DNA from: Oculatella sp. LEGE 06141
GTDB lineage: Bacteria > Cyanobacteriota > Cyanobacteriia > Elainellales > Elainellaceae
Direction of reading: 5' to 3'
Assembly: GCF_015207605.1 (NCBI RefSeq)
Contig: NZ_JADEWO010000018.1
Span: 1 to 64,000 of the forward strand
DNA length: 64,000 nt
Notes under the pieces: model-generated
The model's input: only the letters and a program-made list of their open reading frames with translations
The model's database searches: none
Told to the model about the DNA's origin: nothing
Made by a program: the position numbers and the translations under genes
Shown: piece by piece, positions 38,775-47,993 of the stretch
How the letters are laid out: every line of letters starts with the position of its first letter
Position numbering within the stretch: the stretch's first letter is position 1

Positions 38775-39686
38775 ATGCAAACTCCCGTCGTTTTCCTGAT
38801 CTTCAAAAGAGCAGATGCGACTGAAACCGTATTTGAAGCGATCCGGCAGGCGAAGCCGTCTCAGCTATTTGTCATAGCAGACGGCCCTCGCGCCGATCGT
38901 CCGGGTGAAGCAGAAAAGTGTGCCGAAACCCGCGCCATCATCGATCGCGTTGATTGGGATTGTCAGGTGTTTAAAAACTACGCCGATCAGAATTTGGGCT
39001 GCGCTAAACGGGTATCGAGCGGCTTAAATTGGGTGTTCGACCAGGTGGAAGAAGCGATCATTCTAGAAGATGACTGCGTGCCGCACCCCAGTTTTTTTCC
39101 GTTTTGTGAAGATCTGCTCGATCGCCACCGCACCGATCAGCGCATTTTTTCAATTTCTGGACAAAACGTGCAGTTTGGCCGCCGCCGAACCGAGTATAGC
39201 TACTACTTCTCGCGGTTTTGCCACTGCTGGGGCTGGGCAACCTGGAAACGCGCCTGGCGCTATTTCGACTTTGACATGACGCTGTGGGAAGAGGTAAAAA
39301 CCCGCGACTTTTTGCGCGATCTGTTAGTCGATCCGCGTGCGGTCAAAACCTGGACGAACACCTTTCAAGCCACCTACGACAGACGGATAGACAGTTGGGC
39401 AAACCGCTGGATGTTTGCCTGCTGGACGCAAAACGGCATTAACATTCTGGCGAATCGCAACTTAGTCTCTAACATTGGCTTTGGGACAGAATCAACGAAT
39501 ACAGGCAACCGGGTCAGCCGATTTGCCAACATGCCCAGGGAAGCGATCGAACATCCGCTTCAGCATCCACCGTTTGTCATGGTCGATCGTGAGGCCGATA
39601 CGCTGACGCAAAACACGCTCTACTCTCAAAGTTTGCTCCAGCGGGCTAGAGCCAAGCTACGAAAGTCACTGCTGAGGATGGGTTAA
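38775..39686 (+). CDS. Glycosyltransferase family 2-like protein (HlpA-like)
   Basis: A 303-residue GT-A fold protein. It starts VVFLIFKRADATETVFEAIR and carries LFVIADGPRADRPGEAEKC, a conserved NLGCAKRVSSGLNWVF and the metal-binding acidic patch AIILEDDCVPHPSFF. This matches the group annotated as sugar transferases or hemolytic protein HlpA-like. Its stop codon overlaps the next start (TAATG at 39684-39688), so the two are translationally coupled. Confidence 0.85.
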   Translation: MQTPVVFLIFKRADATETVFEAIRQAKPSQLFVIADGPRADRPGEAEKCAETRAIIDRVDWDCQVFKNYADQNLGCAKRVSSGLNWVFDQVEEAIILEDDCVPHPSFFPFCEDLLDRHRTDQRIFSISGQNVQFGRRRTEYSYYFSRFCHCWGWATWKRAWRYFDFDMTLWEEVKTRDFLRDLLVDPRAVKTWTNTFQATYDRRIDSWANRWMFACWTQNGINILANRNLVSNIGFGTESTNTGNRVSRFANMPREAIEHPLQHPPFVMVDREADTLTQNTLYSQSLLQRARAKLRKSLLRMG

Positions 39687-40957
39687 TGAAGGCTTTGCTG
39701 ATGAGTACGTCTGATATCAGCGGTGGGGCAGCACGGGCGGCCTACCGCTTGCATCAGGGGCTTCAGCGCGCCTCGGTAGATTCTAAAATGCTGGTGCAGT
39801 TCAAATCCAGTGACGATGCCACGGTAATTGCCCCACGATCGAGCCTATCGGATGCGATCGCCAAGCTGCGAGTTGCCGTTAACGCCCTGCCGCCCAAGCT
39901 GTATTCACGTCAGCCCGAAACGCTGTTTTCAACCCAGTGGCTACCCGATACGGTGTTGCCCGCCGTTAAACGCTTACAGCCCGATGTTGTTAACTTGCAC
40001 TGGATTGCGGCTGGGTTTACCCGCATCGAAACGATCGCCAAATTCAAACAGCCAGTGGTCTGGTCGCTGCACGACATGTGGGCATTTACAGGGGGATGCC
40101 ACTATGATGATGGCTGCGATCGCTACCGCCAGTCGTGCGGATCGTGCCCCCAGCTCAACAGCCAAACGAACTGGGATCTATCTCGCTGGACGTGGCAACG
40201 CAAAGCCAACGCCTGGAGAAACACCAACCTGACGATTGTAGGCTTGAGTCACTGGTTGGCAAAATGCGCCCACTCTAGCCCTCTGTTTCACGATCAGCGC
40301 ATTGAGGTGATCCCAAACGGCATTGATACCGATGTCTATCAGCCGCTCGATCGCCAATTTGCCCGCAGCGTCCTCAAGTTGCCCCAGGATAAACGGCTGG
40401 TGCTGTTTGCCTCTATGTTTGCCACCAGCGACCAGCGCAAGGGCTTTCAGTTTCTGCAACCTGCCTTACAGGAGCTAAGCCAATCAGGGTGGCACGACCA
40501 GCTAGAACTGGTGATTATGGGGGCTTCTCGACCACAGCAACCGCCCGACCTGGGGTTTAAGTCTCATTATCTGGGGACATTAAGCGACGATCTGCTCCTC
40601 GCGCTGGTTTACTCTGCGGCAGATGTATTTGTGCTGCCCTCGACTCAGGAAAACCTGGCGAACACCGTGATGGAAGCGATCGCCTGTGGGGTGCCCTGCG
40701 TCACCTTCAACATCGGCGGAATGCCCGACATGATTGAGCATCAGCAAAATGGCTATCTGGCGCAGCCCTATCAAGTTGAGGATCTGGCTCGCGGTATTGC
40801 CTGGGTGCTAGAGGACGAAACCCGACATCAAACCTTGCGCTATCGCGCCCGTGAGAAGACCGAACAGGAATTTACCCTGGATATTCAAGCACAACGCTAT
40901 CAGTCGCTGTTTGCCGAGCTAATCGAGGAACAGCGATCGCCCCCCAGCAAAATATGA
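39686..40957 (+). CDS. Glycosyltransferase family 4
   Basis: A 423-residue GT-B enzyme. N-terminal MKALLMSTSDISGGAARAAY is the usual glycine-rich opening. Two features recall GT4 enzymes of colanic-acid and EPS clusters: WSLHDMWAFTGGCHYDDGC with its cysteine pair, and a following CGSCPQL. The donor domain shows LFASMFATSDQRKGFQFLQP and VLPSTQENLANTVMEAIACG, where the conserved glutamates lie. The start overlaps the previous stop by one base. Confidence 0.9.
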   Translation: MKALLMSTSDISGGAARAAYRLHQGLQRASVDSKMLVQFKSSDDATVIAPRSSLSDAIAKLRVAVNALPPKLYSRQPETLFSTQWLPDTVLPAVKRLQPDVVNLHWIAAGFTRIETIAKFKQPVVWSLHDMWAFTGGCHYDDGCDRYRQSCGSCPQLNSQTNWDLSRWTWQRKANAWRNTNLTIVGLSHWLAKCAHSSPLFHDQRIEVIPNGIDTDVYQPLDRQFARSVLKLPQDKRLVLFASMFATSDQRKGFQFLQPALQELSQSGWHDQLELVIMGASRPQQPPDLGFKSHYLGTLSDDLLLALVYSAADVFVLPSTQENLANTVMEAIACGVPCVTFNIGGMPDMIEHQQNGYLAQPYQVEDLARGIAWVLEDETRHQTLRYRAREKTEQEFTLDIQAQRYQSLFAELIEEQRSPPSKI

Positions 40958-41055
40958 AGTTTTGATGTTGCTACAAACCAGAGAAACCCGTTTGCACCTC
41001 GGTGAATAAACTGAAGTTAAGTAAATCTCAGCCGTTTTGAAAAACTGGCAGGTGT

Positions 41056-42333
41056 GTGTTGATTGCAAAATTGATTCCGTACCTATGGAAAAAAGGGGAA
41101 CCAGCCATCACCGTTTTGTTTCTGCTGGTCATCTCTGATGTTCCGCTGCCAGGGCCATTTTCTAAACTGGTTAGCGTCGGCAGCTACGGTATTGTTGCCC
41201 TTCTCATTCTTCCCCATTGGCGACGATTGCTGTACGTTGCGAGCCGCGACCTTTTGCTTTGGTCGTTGCTGGGTGTTGCTCTTTTTTCCTACTTTTGGTC
41301 TGCCGACCCAGGGGCAACGACGGCTTCTGCCAAGGCACTGGTTCGCTCGATGGTGTTTGGGGTATATCTTGCGACCCGCTACACCCCAATGGAACAAATG
41401 CATTTATTTGCCTGGATGACAGGGTTAGGGGCTATCCTCAGTGCGGCCATTGGTGCGGCGATCCCTTCCTACGGGCAGGCGGGTGGTTTGTGGAGGGGCA
41501 TTTATGCCCACAAACAGTATTTGGGACGCATGATGGTTGTTGGTGCCGCCACGCAGATCCTCACCTTCATTAGCTGTCGCAAATACCGCTGGCTGAACCT
41601 GATGATTCTGGTGCTAGCGCTGGCACTCATTCTGCTGTCTCAGAGTAAAACGGCTCTGGTGCTGTATGTCTTCTCGATTTCTGCCCTGCCCCTTTATCAA
41701 ATGATTCGCTACTACTACAAAACTCAGGTTGTTCTATACCTGTTGTTTTTGTTAGTGGGCGGAGCAATCGCGGTATTTGTCGCGGGTAATTGGGAAATGA
41801 TTGTGGTGGATGTTTTGGGCAAGAGTCCCAACTTCACCGGACGGGAAGAGGTGTGGGAACTGGCGTTTGATCAAAGCCTACAGCGTCCCTGGCTGGGATA
41901 TGGTTATGCTGGCTTTTGGGGATCGCCAGAGGGCGATTTTGTGATGAGACATACCTGGGCGGCAGAAGCCCTTGCCCGTAAAAACGAAACGGGTGGATTC
42001 CATGCCCATAATGGCTTCCTCGATCTGTTCCTGTGGCTAGGTGGGGTGGGGTTAGTTTTGTTCGTTGTTCATTACATCACGGTGTTGATTAGAGTCATCC
42101 GCTTATTCAGAATCACGAAAGGGGTTGAATATTTTTGGATGCTGCAAATCATTGCTCTGATGTTGCTCTACAACACAACGGAGGTGGTTTTAATTCTGTC
42201 CCAGGGGCATCAACTCTGGTTGGCATACATTGCTATTTCCTTTTCAAGTGCTTTACAACTAGAGCGAATACGCCGATCGCCACCGCAACCGTCTGCGTCT
42301 GAGCCATCGGCATTAGTCAGTCAGACCATTTAG
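41056..42333 (+). CDS. O-antigen ligase / Wzy-type polymerase family membrane protein
   Basis: A 425-residue protein with about ten membrane helices and one large periplasmic loop (about residues 255-330). That loop contains GREEVWELAFDQSLQRPWLG, YGYAGFW and the motif GGFHAHNGFLDLFLWLG, where the conserved histidine lies, as in the O-antigen ligase/ExoQ family. It is the likely polymerase joining repeat units in the periplasm. The start is GTG at 41056; a TTG three nt later is possible. Confidence 0.88.
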   Translation: MLIAKLIPYLWKKGEPAITVLFLLVISDVPLPGPFSKLVSVGSYGIVALLILPHWRRLLYVASRDLLLWSLLGVALFSYFWSADPGATTASAKALVRSMVFGVYLATRYTPMEQMHLFAWMTGLGAILSAAIGAAIPSYGQAGGLWRGIYAHKQYLGRMMVVGAATQILTFISCRKYRWLNLMILVLALALILLSQSKTALVLYVFSISALPLYQMIRYYYKTQVVLYLLFLLVGGAIAVFVAGNWEMIVVDVLGKSPNFTGREEVWELAFDQSLQRPWLGYGYAGFWGSPEGDFVMRHTWAAEALARKNETGGFHAHNGFLDLFLWLGGVGLVLFVVHYITVLIRVIRLFRITKGVEYFWMLQIIALMLLYNTTEVVLILSQGHQLWLAYIAISFSSALQLERIRRSPPQPSASEPSALVSQTI

Positions 42334-42475
42334 ACAGACCATTCAGACAAATTTCACTGGCAGATCTCATTGGCAGATCTTATTGAAGGAGAACGATCGC
42401 GATCGCGGCTGCTTCGGTTAATGCTCCTGTGCGTTATTGAACCTATCAAAATTTAGCAACTGAAACGATCAAGCT

Positions 42476-43303
42476 ATGAAAGCAGAAACGGCTATTGGAA
42501 CGGTGTCGTGGTCGAGAGCAGACATGATTGCAAAGCTTGAGGCTTTCTCTGAGCTGTATCGCCGCCGACCTATTCCAGATAATGAGGGTGGAATGCGATC
42601 GCAGCACATGTTTCTCACCTGGTTCGCGCTTCAGGAGCTTCAGCCACAGGCCGTAATCGAGAGCGGAGTTTGGCTGGGGCAAGGCACCTGGCTCATTGAA
42701 TCCGCCTGTCCTAACGCTCAAATTTACTGTATCGACCTAAACCTGGATCAAATTCAATACAAGCCTAAACAGGCAACGTATTTCAATCAAGACTTTGCCA
42801 CCATCGATTGGAATCACTTACCCAAGGAAGACACGGTCATCTTTTTTGACGATCATCAAAATGCCTACGAGCGAGTTAAAACAGCCAAATGGTTTGGCTT
42901 TAAGCATCTGATGTTTGAAGACAACTATCCGGCCTTTCAGGGCGATTGCTACAGCCTCAAAAAGGTGTTGATGCAAATGGGGCACGGATCGGCTGGTACT
43001 CACAATCCAATTAAATCTATCGTCAAACAGAAAGTAAAAGAAGTGGTTGGTATTAAAGAGCATACCCTTACAGAGATTCGACCCAATGAGGTTGATGCTG
43101 CATATTTGAAACAAAACCTGGAAATTTATTATGAATTTCCGCCAATTTACAAAACCGCTCTAACGCGGTGGGGCGATGCCTGGAATGACGAACGTTACCC
43201 CACTCCAGAACCCTTGCTACAAACTGTAGAAAAAGAGTACCAGGCGGTGTACCAGGCAGAAGCAACGTCCTACAACTGGATCTGCTACGCCAAGCTGCGT
43301 TAA
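42476..43303 (+). CDS. Methyltransferase-like protein of unknown specificity
   Basis: A 275-residue protein with a Rossmann-like core. QAVIESGVWLGQGTWLIESA resembles motif I of class I SAM-dependent methyltransferases, and AQIYCIDLNLDQIQYKP places an acidic residue at the end of the second strand. TVIFFDDHQNAYERV and KHLMFEDNYPAFQGDCYSLK follow. This composition recalls proteins placed with FkbM- or cephalosporin-hydroxylase-like methyltransferases in EPS clusters. Methylation of the polymer or a nucleotide sugar is plausible; no substrate can be assigned. Confidence 0.55.
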   Translation: MKAETAIGTVSWSRADMIAKLEAFSELYRRRPIPDNEGGMRSQHMFLTWFALQELQPQAVIESGVWLGQGTWLIESACPNAQIYCIDLNLDQIQYKPKQATYFNQDFATIDWNHLPKEDTVIFFDDHQNAYERVKTAKWFGFKHLMFEDNYPAFQGDCYSLKKVLMQMGHGSAGTHNPIKSIVKQKVKEVVGIKEHTLTEIRPNEVDAAYLKQNLEIYYEFPPIYKTALTRWGDAWNDERYPTPEPLLQTVEKEYQAVYQAEATSYNWICYAKLR

Positions 43304-43366
43304 CCCTTTACAGTACTCATTCCTCTATCAATTCCAATCAAATTGGCGGAACCACCGACTGAAGCA

Positions 43367-44137
43367 ATGCACTATCCCAAGATCAGCATCATTACTCCTT
43401 CCTACAACCAAGCGCAGTTTCTGGAAGCTACCTTACAAAGCGTTTTAGACCAGAATTATCCCAATCTGGAATACATTGTGATTGACGGTGGGTCAACAGA
43501 TGGCAGTGTCGATATCATCCAGCGCTATGCCGATCGGCTGCACTATTGGGTGAGTGAACCCGATCGCGGTCAAACCGAAGCGTTAGAAAAAGGCTTTCAA
43601 AAAGCCACGGGTGATATTCTTGGCTGGCTTTGTTCCGACGATTTGCTTGAACCGTGGACATTAAAGGACATTGCCGACCTGTTCAGCAATCAACCGTCCA
43701 TGCAAGTGGTGTATGGCGATACCACCTGGATTGATACAGACGGGCAAACGATTAAACCCAGAAAGGAACTCCCCTTTAACCGCTTCATCTTTCTGTACGA
43801 GCATAATTTCATTCCGCAACCGTCTACCTTCTGGCGGCGCAGCCTGTATGAGAAAGTGGGTGGACTCAACGATGAGTTTGATGTCGCGATGGATGCGGAT
43901 CTGTGGCTGCGGTTTAGCGAATATGCTCAGATTCACCACATTCGCAAATCCTGGTCAAAAATGCGAATTTATCCAGCCCAAAAGACGCAGCGGTTACTTG
44001 TTCGCAAAAATGTCGAAAAACAACTGCTGCGCCAGCGCTATTTTGGCAACGAACCGACATGGTCGATCGCCACTAAAAAGGTGGTTGCAAAAGGAGTACG
44101 GCTCTCCTGGAAACTGGCAGCCGGTTGCTATTGGTAA
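43367..44137 (+). CDS. Glycosyltransferase family 2
   Basis: A 256-residue GT-A enzyme with textbook motifs: ISIITPSYNQAQFLEATLQS, YIVIDGGSTDGSVDIIQRYA, SEPDRGQTEALEKGFQ and the metal-binding GWLCSDDLLEP. The C-terminal part has FWRRSLYEKVGGLNDEFDVA and MDADLWLRFS. The ATG at 43367 is preferred over an in-frame TTG 24 nt upstream. It is followed closely by a GT4 gene. Confidence 0.9.
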   Translation: MHYPKISIITPSYNQAQFLEATLQSVLDQNYPNLEYIVIDGGSTDGSVDIIQRYADRLHYWVSEPDRGQTEALEKGFQKATGDILGWLCSDDLLEPWTLKDIADLFSNQPSMQVVYGDTTWIDTDGQTIKPRKELPFNRFIFLYEHNFIPQPSTFWRRSLYEKVGGLNDEFDVAMDADLWLRFSEYAQIHHIRKSWSKMRIYPAQKTQRLLVRKNVEKQLLRQRYFGNEPTWSIATKKVVAKGVRLSWKLAAGCYW

Positions 44138-44157
44138 GGACAACGCTAGATAGAACT

Positions 44158-45294
44158 ATGAAACTGGCATATGTAACGGTATACGACGCATCTGATATTC
44201 GCAAATGGTCGGGTTCAGCCCACTACATTACTAAGGCATTGGAACAACAGGCCATCGAAGTCGTGTATGTCGGTTCATTGCGAGAATACCAGGCGTATTT
44301 CTTTAAAGCCAAACAGCTTTTTTATCAGCGGGTGCTGGGCAAGAATTACCACCGCGATCGCGAACCGAGCATCCTCAAACACTACGCCAAGCAGGTTGCC
44401 CACCAATTAAACAGCCTGAATGTTGATGTGGTGTTTAGTACTGGAACGGTGCCCATCTGCTATCTAGAGTGCGATCGCCCCGTTGTCGTCTGGACCGATT
44501 GCACCTATGCCGGGATGGTTGACTTTTACCCACGCTGGTCTAACCTGTGCCGGGAAAGCTTAATCAACGGCAACCAGATGGAGCAACGGGCACTGTCCAA
44601 CTGCCAGCTAGCCCTGTTTACCTCACAGTGGGCGGCTCAAACGGCCAAAGATCATTACGCCATTGCCGATTCCAACATTAAAGTGGTTCCTTTTGGTGCC
44701 AACATTGAGTGCGATCGCACCCTGGAGGACGTTAGAGGGCTGGTGCAGCGGCGGTCTAAACAAACCTGTAAGCTGCTTTTCCTGGGGGTAGACTGGTATC
44801 GCAAAGGGGGCGATCTGGCGGTGCAGGTGGCTCAAGCGTTGAACGACCAGGGGCTACCTACTGAACTCACCATCGTGGGCTGCACCCCTCCGGCGGATGT
44901 GCCTGATTTCGTCACGGTCAAAGGGTTTATCTCGAAAGCAACCCAAGACGGACGAGACGCGATCGATCAACTGTTAGCAGAATCTCACTTTCTCTTGTTT
45001 CCATCCAGAGCCGAATGTTATGGCGTGGTGGTTGCCGAGGCCAACTCGTTCGGCGTACCCGTTGTAGCCAGCAACGTTGGCGGCATTCCAACGGCAGTAC
45101 AAACTGGAAAAAACGGCATTGCTGTGCCGCTCGATACATTTGTAGCGGAAGCCTGCCGCTTCATCCTGGAGGCGATGAACCACTTCACCCACTATGAAGA
45201 ACTGGCCGACAGTGCCTTCATTGAATATGAAAGTCGGCTCAACTGGCAGGTGGCAGGAAAAACCGTGAGGGAATATCTGGAGGGGCTAGTGTAA
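44158..45294 (+). CDS. Glycosyltransferase family 4
   Basis: A 378-residue GT-B enzyme. N-terminal MKLAYVTVYDASDIRKWSGS leads to ALEQQAIEVVYVG. The donor domain contains KLLFLGVDWYRKGGDLAVQV, LTIVGCTPPADVPDF and PSRAECYGVVVAEANSFGVP with the conserved glutamate pair. A longer reading from a TTG at 44125 would overlap the preceding stop by 13 nt and is less likely. It is part of the glycosyltransferase run. Confidence 0.9.
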   Translation: MKLAYVTVYDASDIRKWSGSAHYITKALEQQAIEVVYVGSLREYQAYFFKAKQLFYQRVLGKNYHRDREPSILKHYAKQVAHQLNSLNVDVVFSTGTVPICYLECDRPVVVWTDCTYAGMVDFYPRWSNLCRESLINGNQMEQRALSNCQLALFTSQWAAQTAKDHYAIADSNIKVVPFGANIECDRTLEDVRGLVQRRSKQTCKLLFLGVDWYRKGGDLAVQVAQALNDQGLPTELTIVGCTPPADVPDFVTVKGFISKATQDGRDAIDQLLAESHFLLFPSRAECYGVVVAEANSFGVPVVASNVGGIPTAVQTGKNGIAVPLDTFVAEACRFILEAMNHFTHYEELADSAFIEYESRLNWQVAGKTVREYLEGLV

Positions 45295-45420
45295 TGACCT
45301 ACACGCTGCGTCTCTTGATAGCTAGCTGTCCCTGATCAAATGATGCAGTGGCTAACTGAAAGCCATTTCCACGACCCTGTGGCTTCATGCTTAAACTAGC
45401 AAATTGTTATTGAGAGTCTG

Positions 45421-46602
45421 ATGAAAGTTCTTCAAGTTCACAACGAATACCAATTTTCAGGTGGGGAAGAAGCGGTACTGGATGCAGAACACACCATGCT
45501 TAAGCACTATGGGCATGAGGTGCGGCAATGGGTGGTAAGCAGTTCTGCCTTGAAGAATGCCAATGTGTTAGCCAAGGTTGGGCTATCGCTGAAGTCGATC
45601 TGGTCTATTGATGCCTATCGGCAGATGCGGCAACAGTTAAACCACTTTCGCGCCGATGTGGTTCATGTTCATAACACAATACCGCTGCTCACGCCCTCGA
45701 TTTATGCCGCTTGCCACGATTCGGGGGTCGCGGTGGTGCAGACCTTGCACAACTACAAATTGATTTGTCCGGGATCTAATTTATATCGCAACGAACGCCT
45801 CTGCGAAGATTGTGTGGGTAAAGCGTTTACCTATCCTGCGCTCCTGCATGGCTGCTATCGTCGCGATCGCCTCAGCACCATCTTTGCCGTCACCGGGTTG
45901 AGCGTCAATCGCCTTCGAGGCACCTATCGCAACGACATTGACGTTTACATCGCCTTGACCGAATTTGCCCGACAAAAAATGATTGAGGGTGGCCTGCCGC
46001 CTGACAAAGTTGCAGTGAAGCCTAACTTTGTTAACGCCGATATCCAAGTGGGATCGCACCAGGAAGACTACGCGCTGTTTGCCGGACGACTCATTCCGCA
46101 AAAGGGAATCAAAACGCTGTTACAAGCGTGGCGATCGCTGGATGGCACTATTCCACTAAAGGTCGTGGGGCGAGGAATGCTTGAATCAATGTTGACCACC
46201 GATGTGCCCAAAGGAGTGGAATATCTGGGTGCTGTACCGCGCCAGGAGGTGCTCAGCCTGATGCAGAAGGCCAAGCTGTTGATCTTTCCGTCTGAGTGGT
46301 ACGAGGGCTTTCCAATGACCATTGTTGAAGCCTTTGCCACAGGCTTACCAGTGGTTGCCAGCCGATTGGGCAGTACAGCCGAAATTGTTAGAGAAAACCA
46401 GTCAGGCTGGCTGTTTCAGCCAGGTGATGCCAATGATTTAAGCCGTGTAGTGCAGCGTGCCTGGTCTAACCCGACCGACTTACAACAGCGCGGATTTTTA
46501 GCACGTAAACAATACGAAGAAGAATATTCTATCGATAAAAATTATTGTGCTACTATCGGTATTTATCAGAAAGCGATCGCTTCCATCAAACCAAAAGTTT
46601 GA
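45421..46602 (+). CDS. Glycosyltransferase family 4
   Basis: A 393-residue GT-B enzyme opening MKVLQVHNEYQFSGGEEAVL. Cysteines in LICPGSNLYRNERLCEDCVG form a cluster like those in related EPS glycosyltransferases. The donor domain has YALFAGRLIPQKGIKTLLQA and FPSEWYEGFPMTIVEAFATG. GAGAG lies four nt before the ATG. It is followed by a 266-bp AT-rich gap in which no gene is supported. Confidence 0.9.
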   Translation: MKVLQVHNEYQFSGGEEAVLDAEHTMLKHYGHEVRQWVVSSSALKNANVLAKVGLSLKSIWSIDAYRQMRQQLNHFRADVVHVHNTIPLLTPSIYAACHDSGVAVVQTLHNYKLICPGSNLYRNERLCEDCVGKAFTYPALLHGCYRRDRLSTIFAVTGLSVNRLRGTYRNDIDVYIALTEFARQKMIEGGLPPDKVAVKPNFVNADIQVGSHQEDYALFAGRLIPQKGIKTLLQAWRSLDGTIPLKVVGRGMLESMLTTDVPKGVEYLGAVPRQEVLSLMQKAKLLIFPSEWYEGFPMTIVEAFATGLPVVASRLGSTAEIVRENQSGWLFQPGDANDLSRVVQRAWSNPTDLQQRGFLARKQYEEEYSIDKNYCATIGIYQKAIASIKPKV

Positions 46603-46868
46603 GTATTTAAGCATACATTAATCGACGAGCAGACCGCTTGAATCTCTTTAGTTACCTGATGTGTTAGTTATCTAATACCTTAACACCGTCCCTACTTGAA
46701 ATTCGTTCTCTAACTATCCGGATTCTACAGTTCTTTTATGAAAAATAAAACGTATCAAGGTTTCAGATTTCGCTATTAGCAATTGAGCCAGAGTGACAGA
46801 TTTAAAAGCTGCTTACTTATTGAAGCAATATCTTAGCTGGTTTTTATTGATTGAAACTTTGAGTTGTA

Positions 46869-47942
46869 ATGCAAACCTTCCCCCAACCCGAGACTCCGCT
46901 ATCTGCACAACCGCAGATATCAAAATTAAATAACTTTGACTTGCTCAGACTCATTTGTGCCTTTGCTGTGTTTGTGTTTCACATCAACACTCTAACAGGC
47001 GAGTTTGAAAGCATCAACCGGGCGATCGTTTTACTCTCTGGATCGGCTGTCCACATCTTCTTTATCATGAGTGGATTTCTGATCTTTATGAGCTTTGAGC
47101 GATCGAAATCACTCAAGGAATACACCATCAAACGGGTTCGCCGGATCTATCCTGCCTATTGCCTCATCATTCTTTTGGCCGCGATCGGTGGTGTTTTCAT
47201 TTCGACTTTAGCCTGGTCTCAATACTTCACCGATCCGGCTCTTTTTCGCTACTTGGGCTTTAACTTATCGTTTCTCAATTTTGGGCAGTTGACTTTACCC
47301 GGTGTCTTCACCGAAAACCTTAAGCCAATCGTCAACGGCTCTCTATGGACGATTCGTAGTGAGGTCGTTTATTACGCGTTGACTCCAGTGTTTGTTTATC
47401 TCTATCGCAGAACAAACAAGCTGCTCGTCTTTTCTGGAGTGTACTTATTTTCTGTTGTCTACACAGAGGGATTACGCCTCGTTTCTCATCTCACTGGCGA
47501 TCTCCTGTTCTATAAACTAGCCATTCAGTTTCCAGGGCAGTTGTCTTATTTTATTTGTGGTGCATTTCTGTATTACTACATCGAATTCTTTAGGAAGCAT
47601 ACCAACAAGTTTTTACTGGTTGCAGTTCCTCTGTATGTTGTCAGTTTCTTCCTTCAAATTCGACCACTGCAACCCATTTGTCTCGCCATCATTGTTTTTT
47701 ACATAGTCTTCCAACTACCGTACATTAGCGGCAGCATCAGCAAATTTGGAGATCTATCCTACGGAATCTATATCTTTCACTATCCGCTGATTCAGCTTCT
47801 GTATCCCTATTTCAAGGCCAATCCCTATTTGGCATTTGGCTATGCAACAGTTTTATTGCTAGTAACGTCCTATAGCTGTTGGCATTTGATAGAAAAGCCG
47901 TTTCTGTCTCAAAAATCTCACTATCGCTTACGATCGGGCTAA
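46869..47942 (+). CDS. Acyltransferase 3 family protein (OafA-like)
   Basis: A 357-residue membrane protein with about ten helices. The conserved first helix FDLLRLICAFAVFVFH carries the arginine and histidine typical of the family. Later come FFIMSGFLIFMSFERSKSLK, YTIKRVRRIYPAYCL and SLWTIRSEVVYYALTPVF, with the C-terminal SYGIYIFHYPL. Such proteins O-acetylate exopolysaccharides or lipid-linked sugars. A nearby GT4 gene starts 51 bp after its stop. Confidence 0.92.
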   Translation: MQTFPQPETPLSAQPQISKLNNFDLLRLICAFAVFVFHINTLTGEFESINRAIVLLSGSAVHIFFIMSGFLIFMSFERSKSLKEYTIKRVRRIYPAYCLIILLAAIGGVFISTLAWSQYFTDPALFRYLGFNLSFLNFGQLTLPGVFTENLKPIVNGSLWTIRSEVVYYALTPVFVYLYRRTNKLLVFSGVYLFSVVYTEGLRLVSHLTGDLLFYKLAIQFPGQLSYFICGAFLYYYIEFFRKHTNKFLLVAVPLYVVSFFLQIRPLQPICLAIIVFYIVFQLPYISGSISKFGDLSYGIYIFHYPLIQLLYPYFKANPYLAFGYATVLLLVTSYSCWHLIEKPFLSQKSHYRLRSG

Positions 47943-47993
47943 TCTTTGGTGACGTTCGTTCGACGGCCTGACTCGTTTAGGAGTTTGTTTCTC

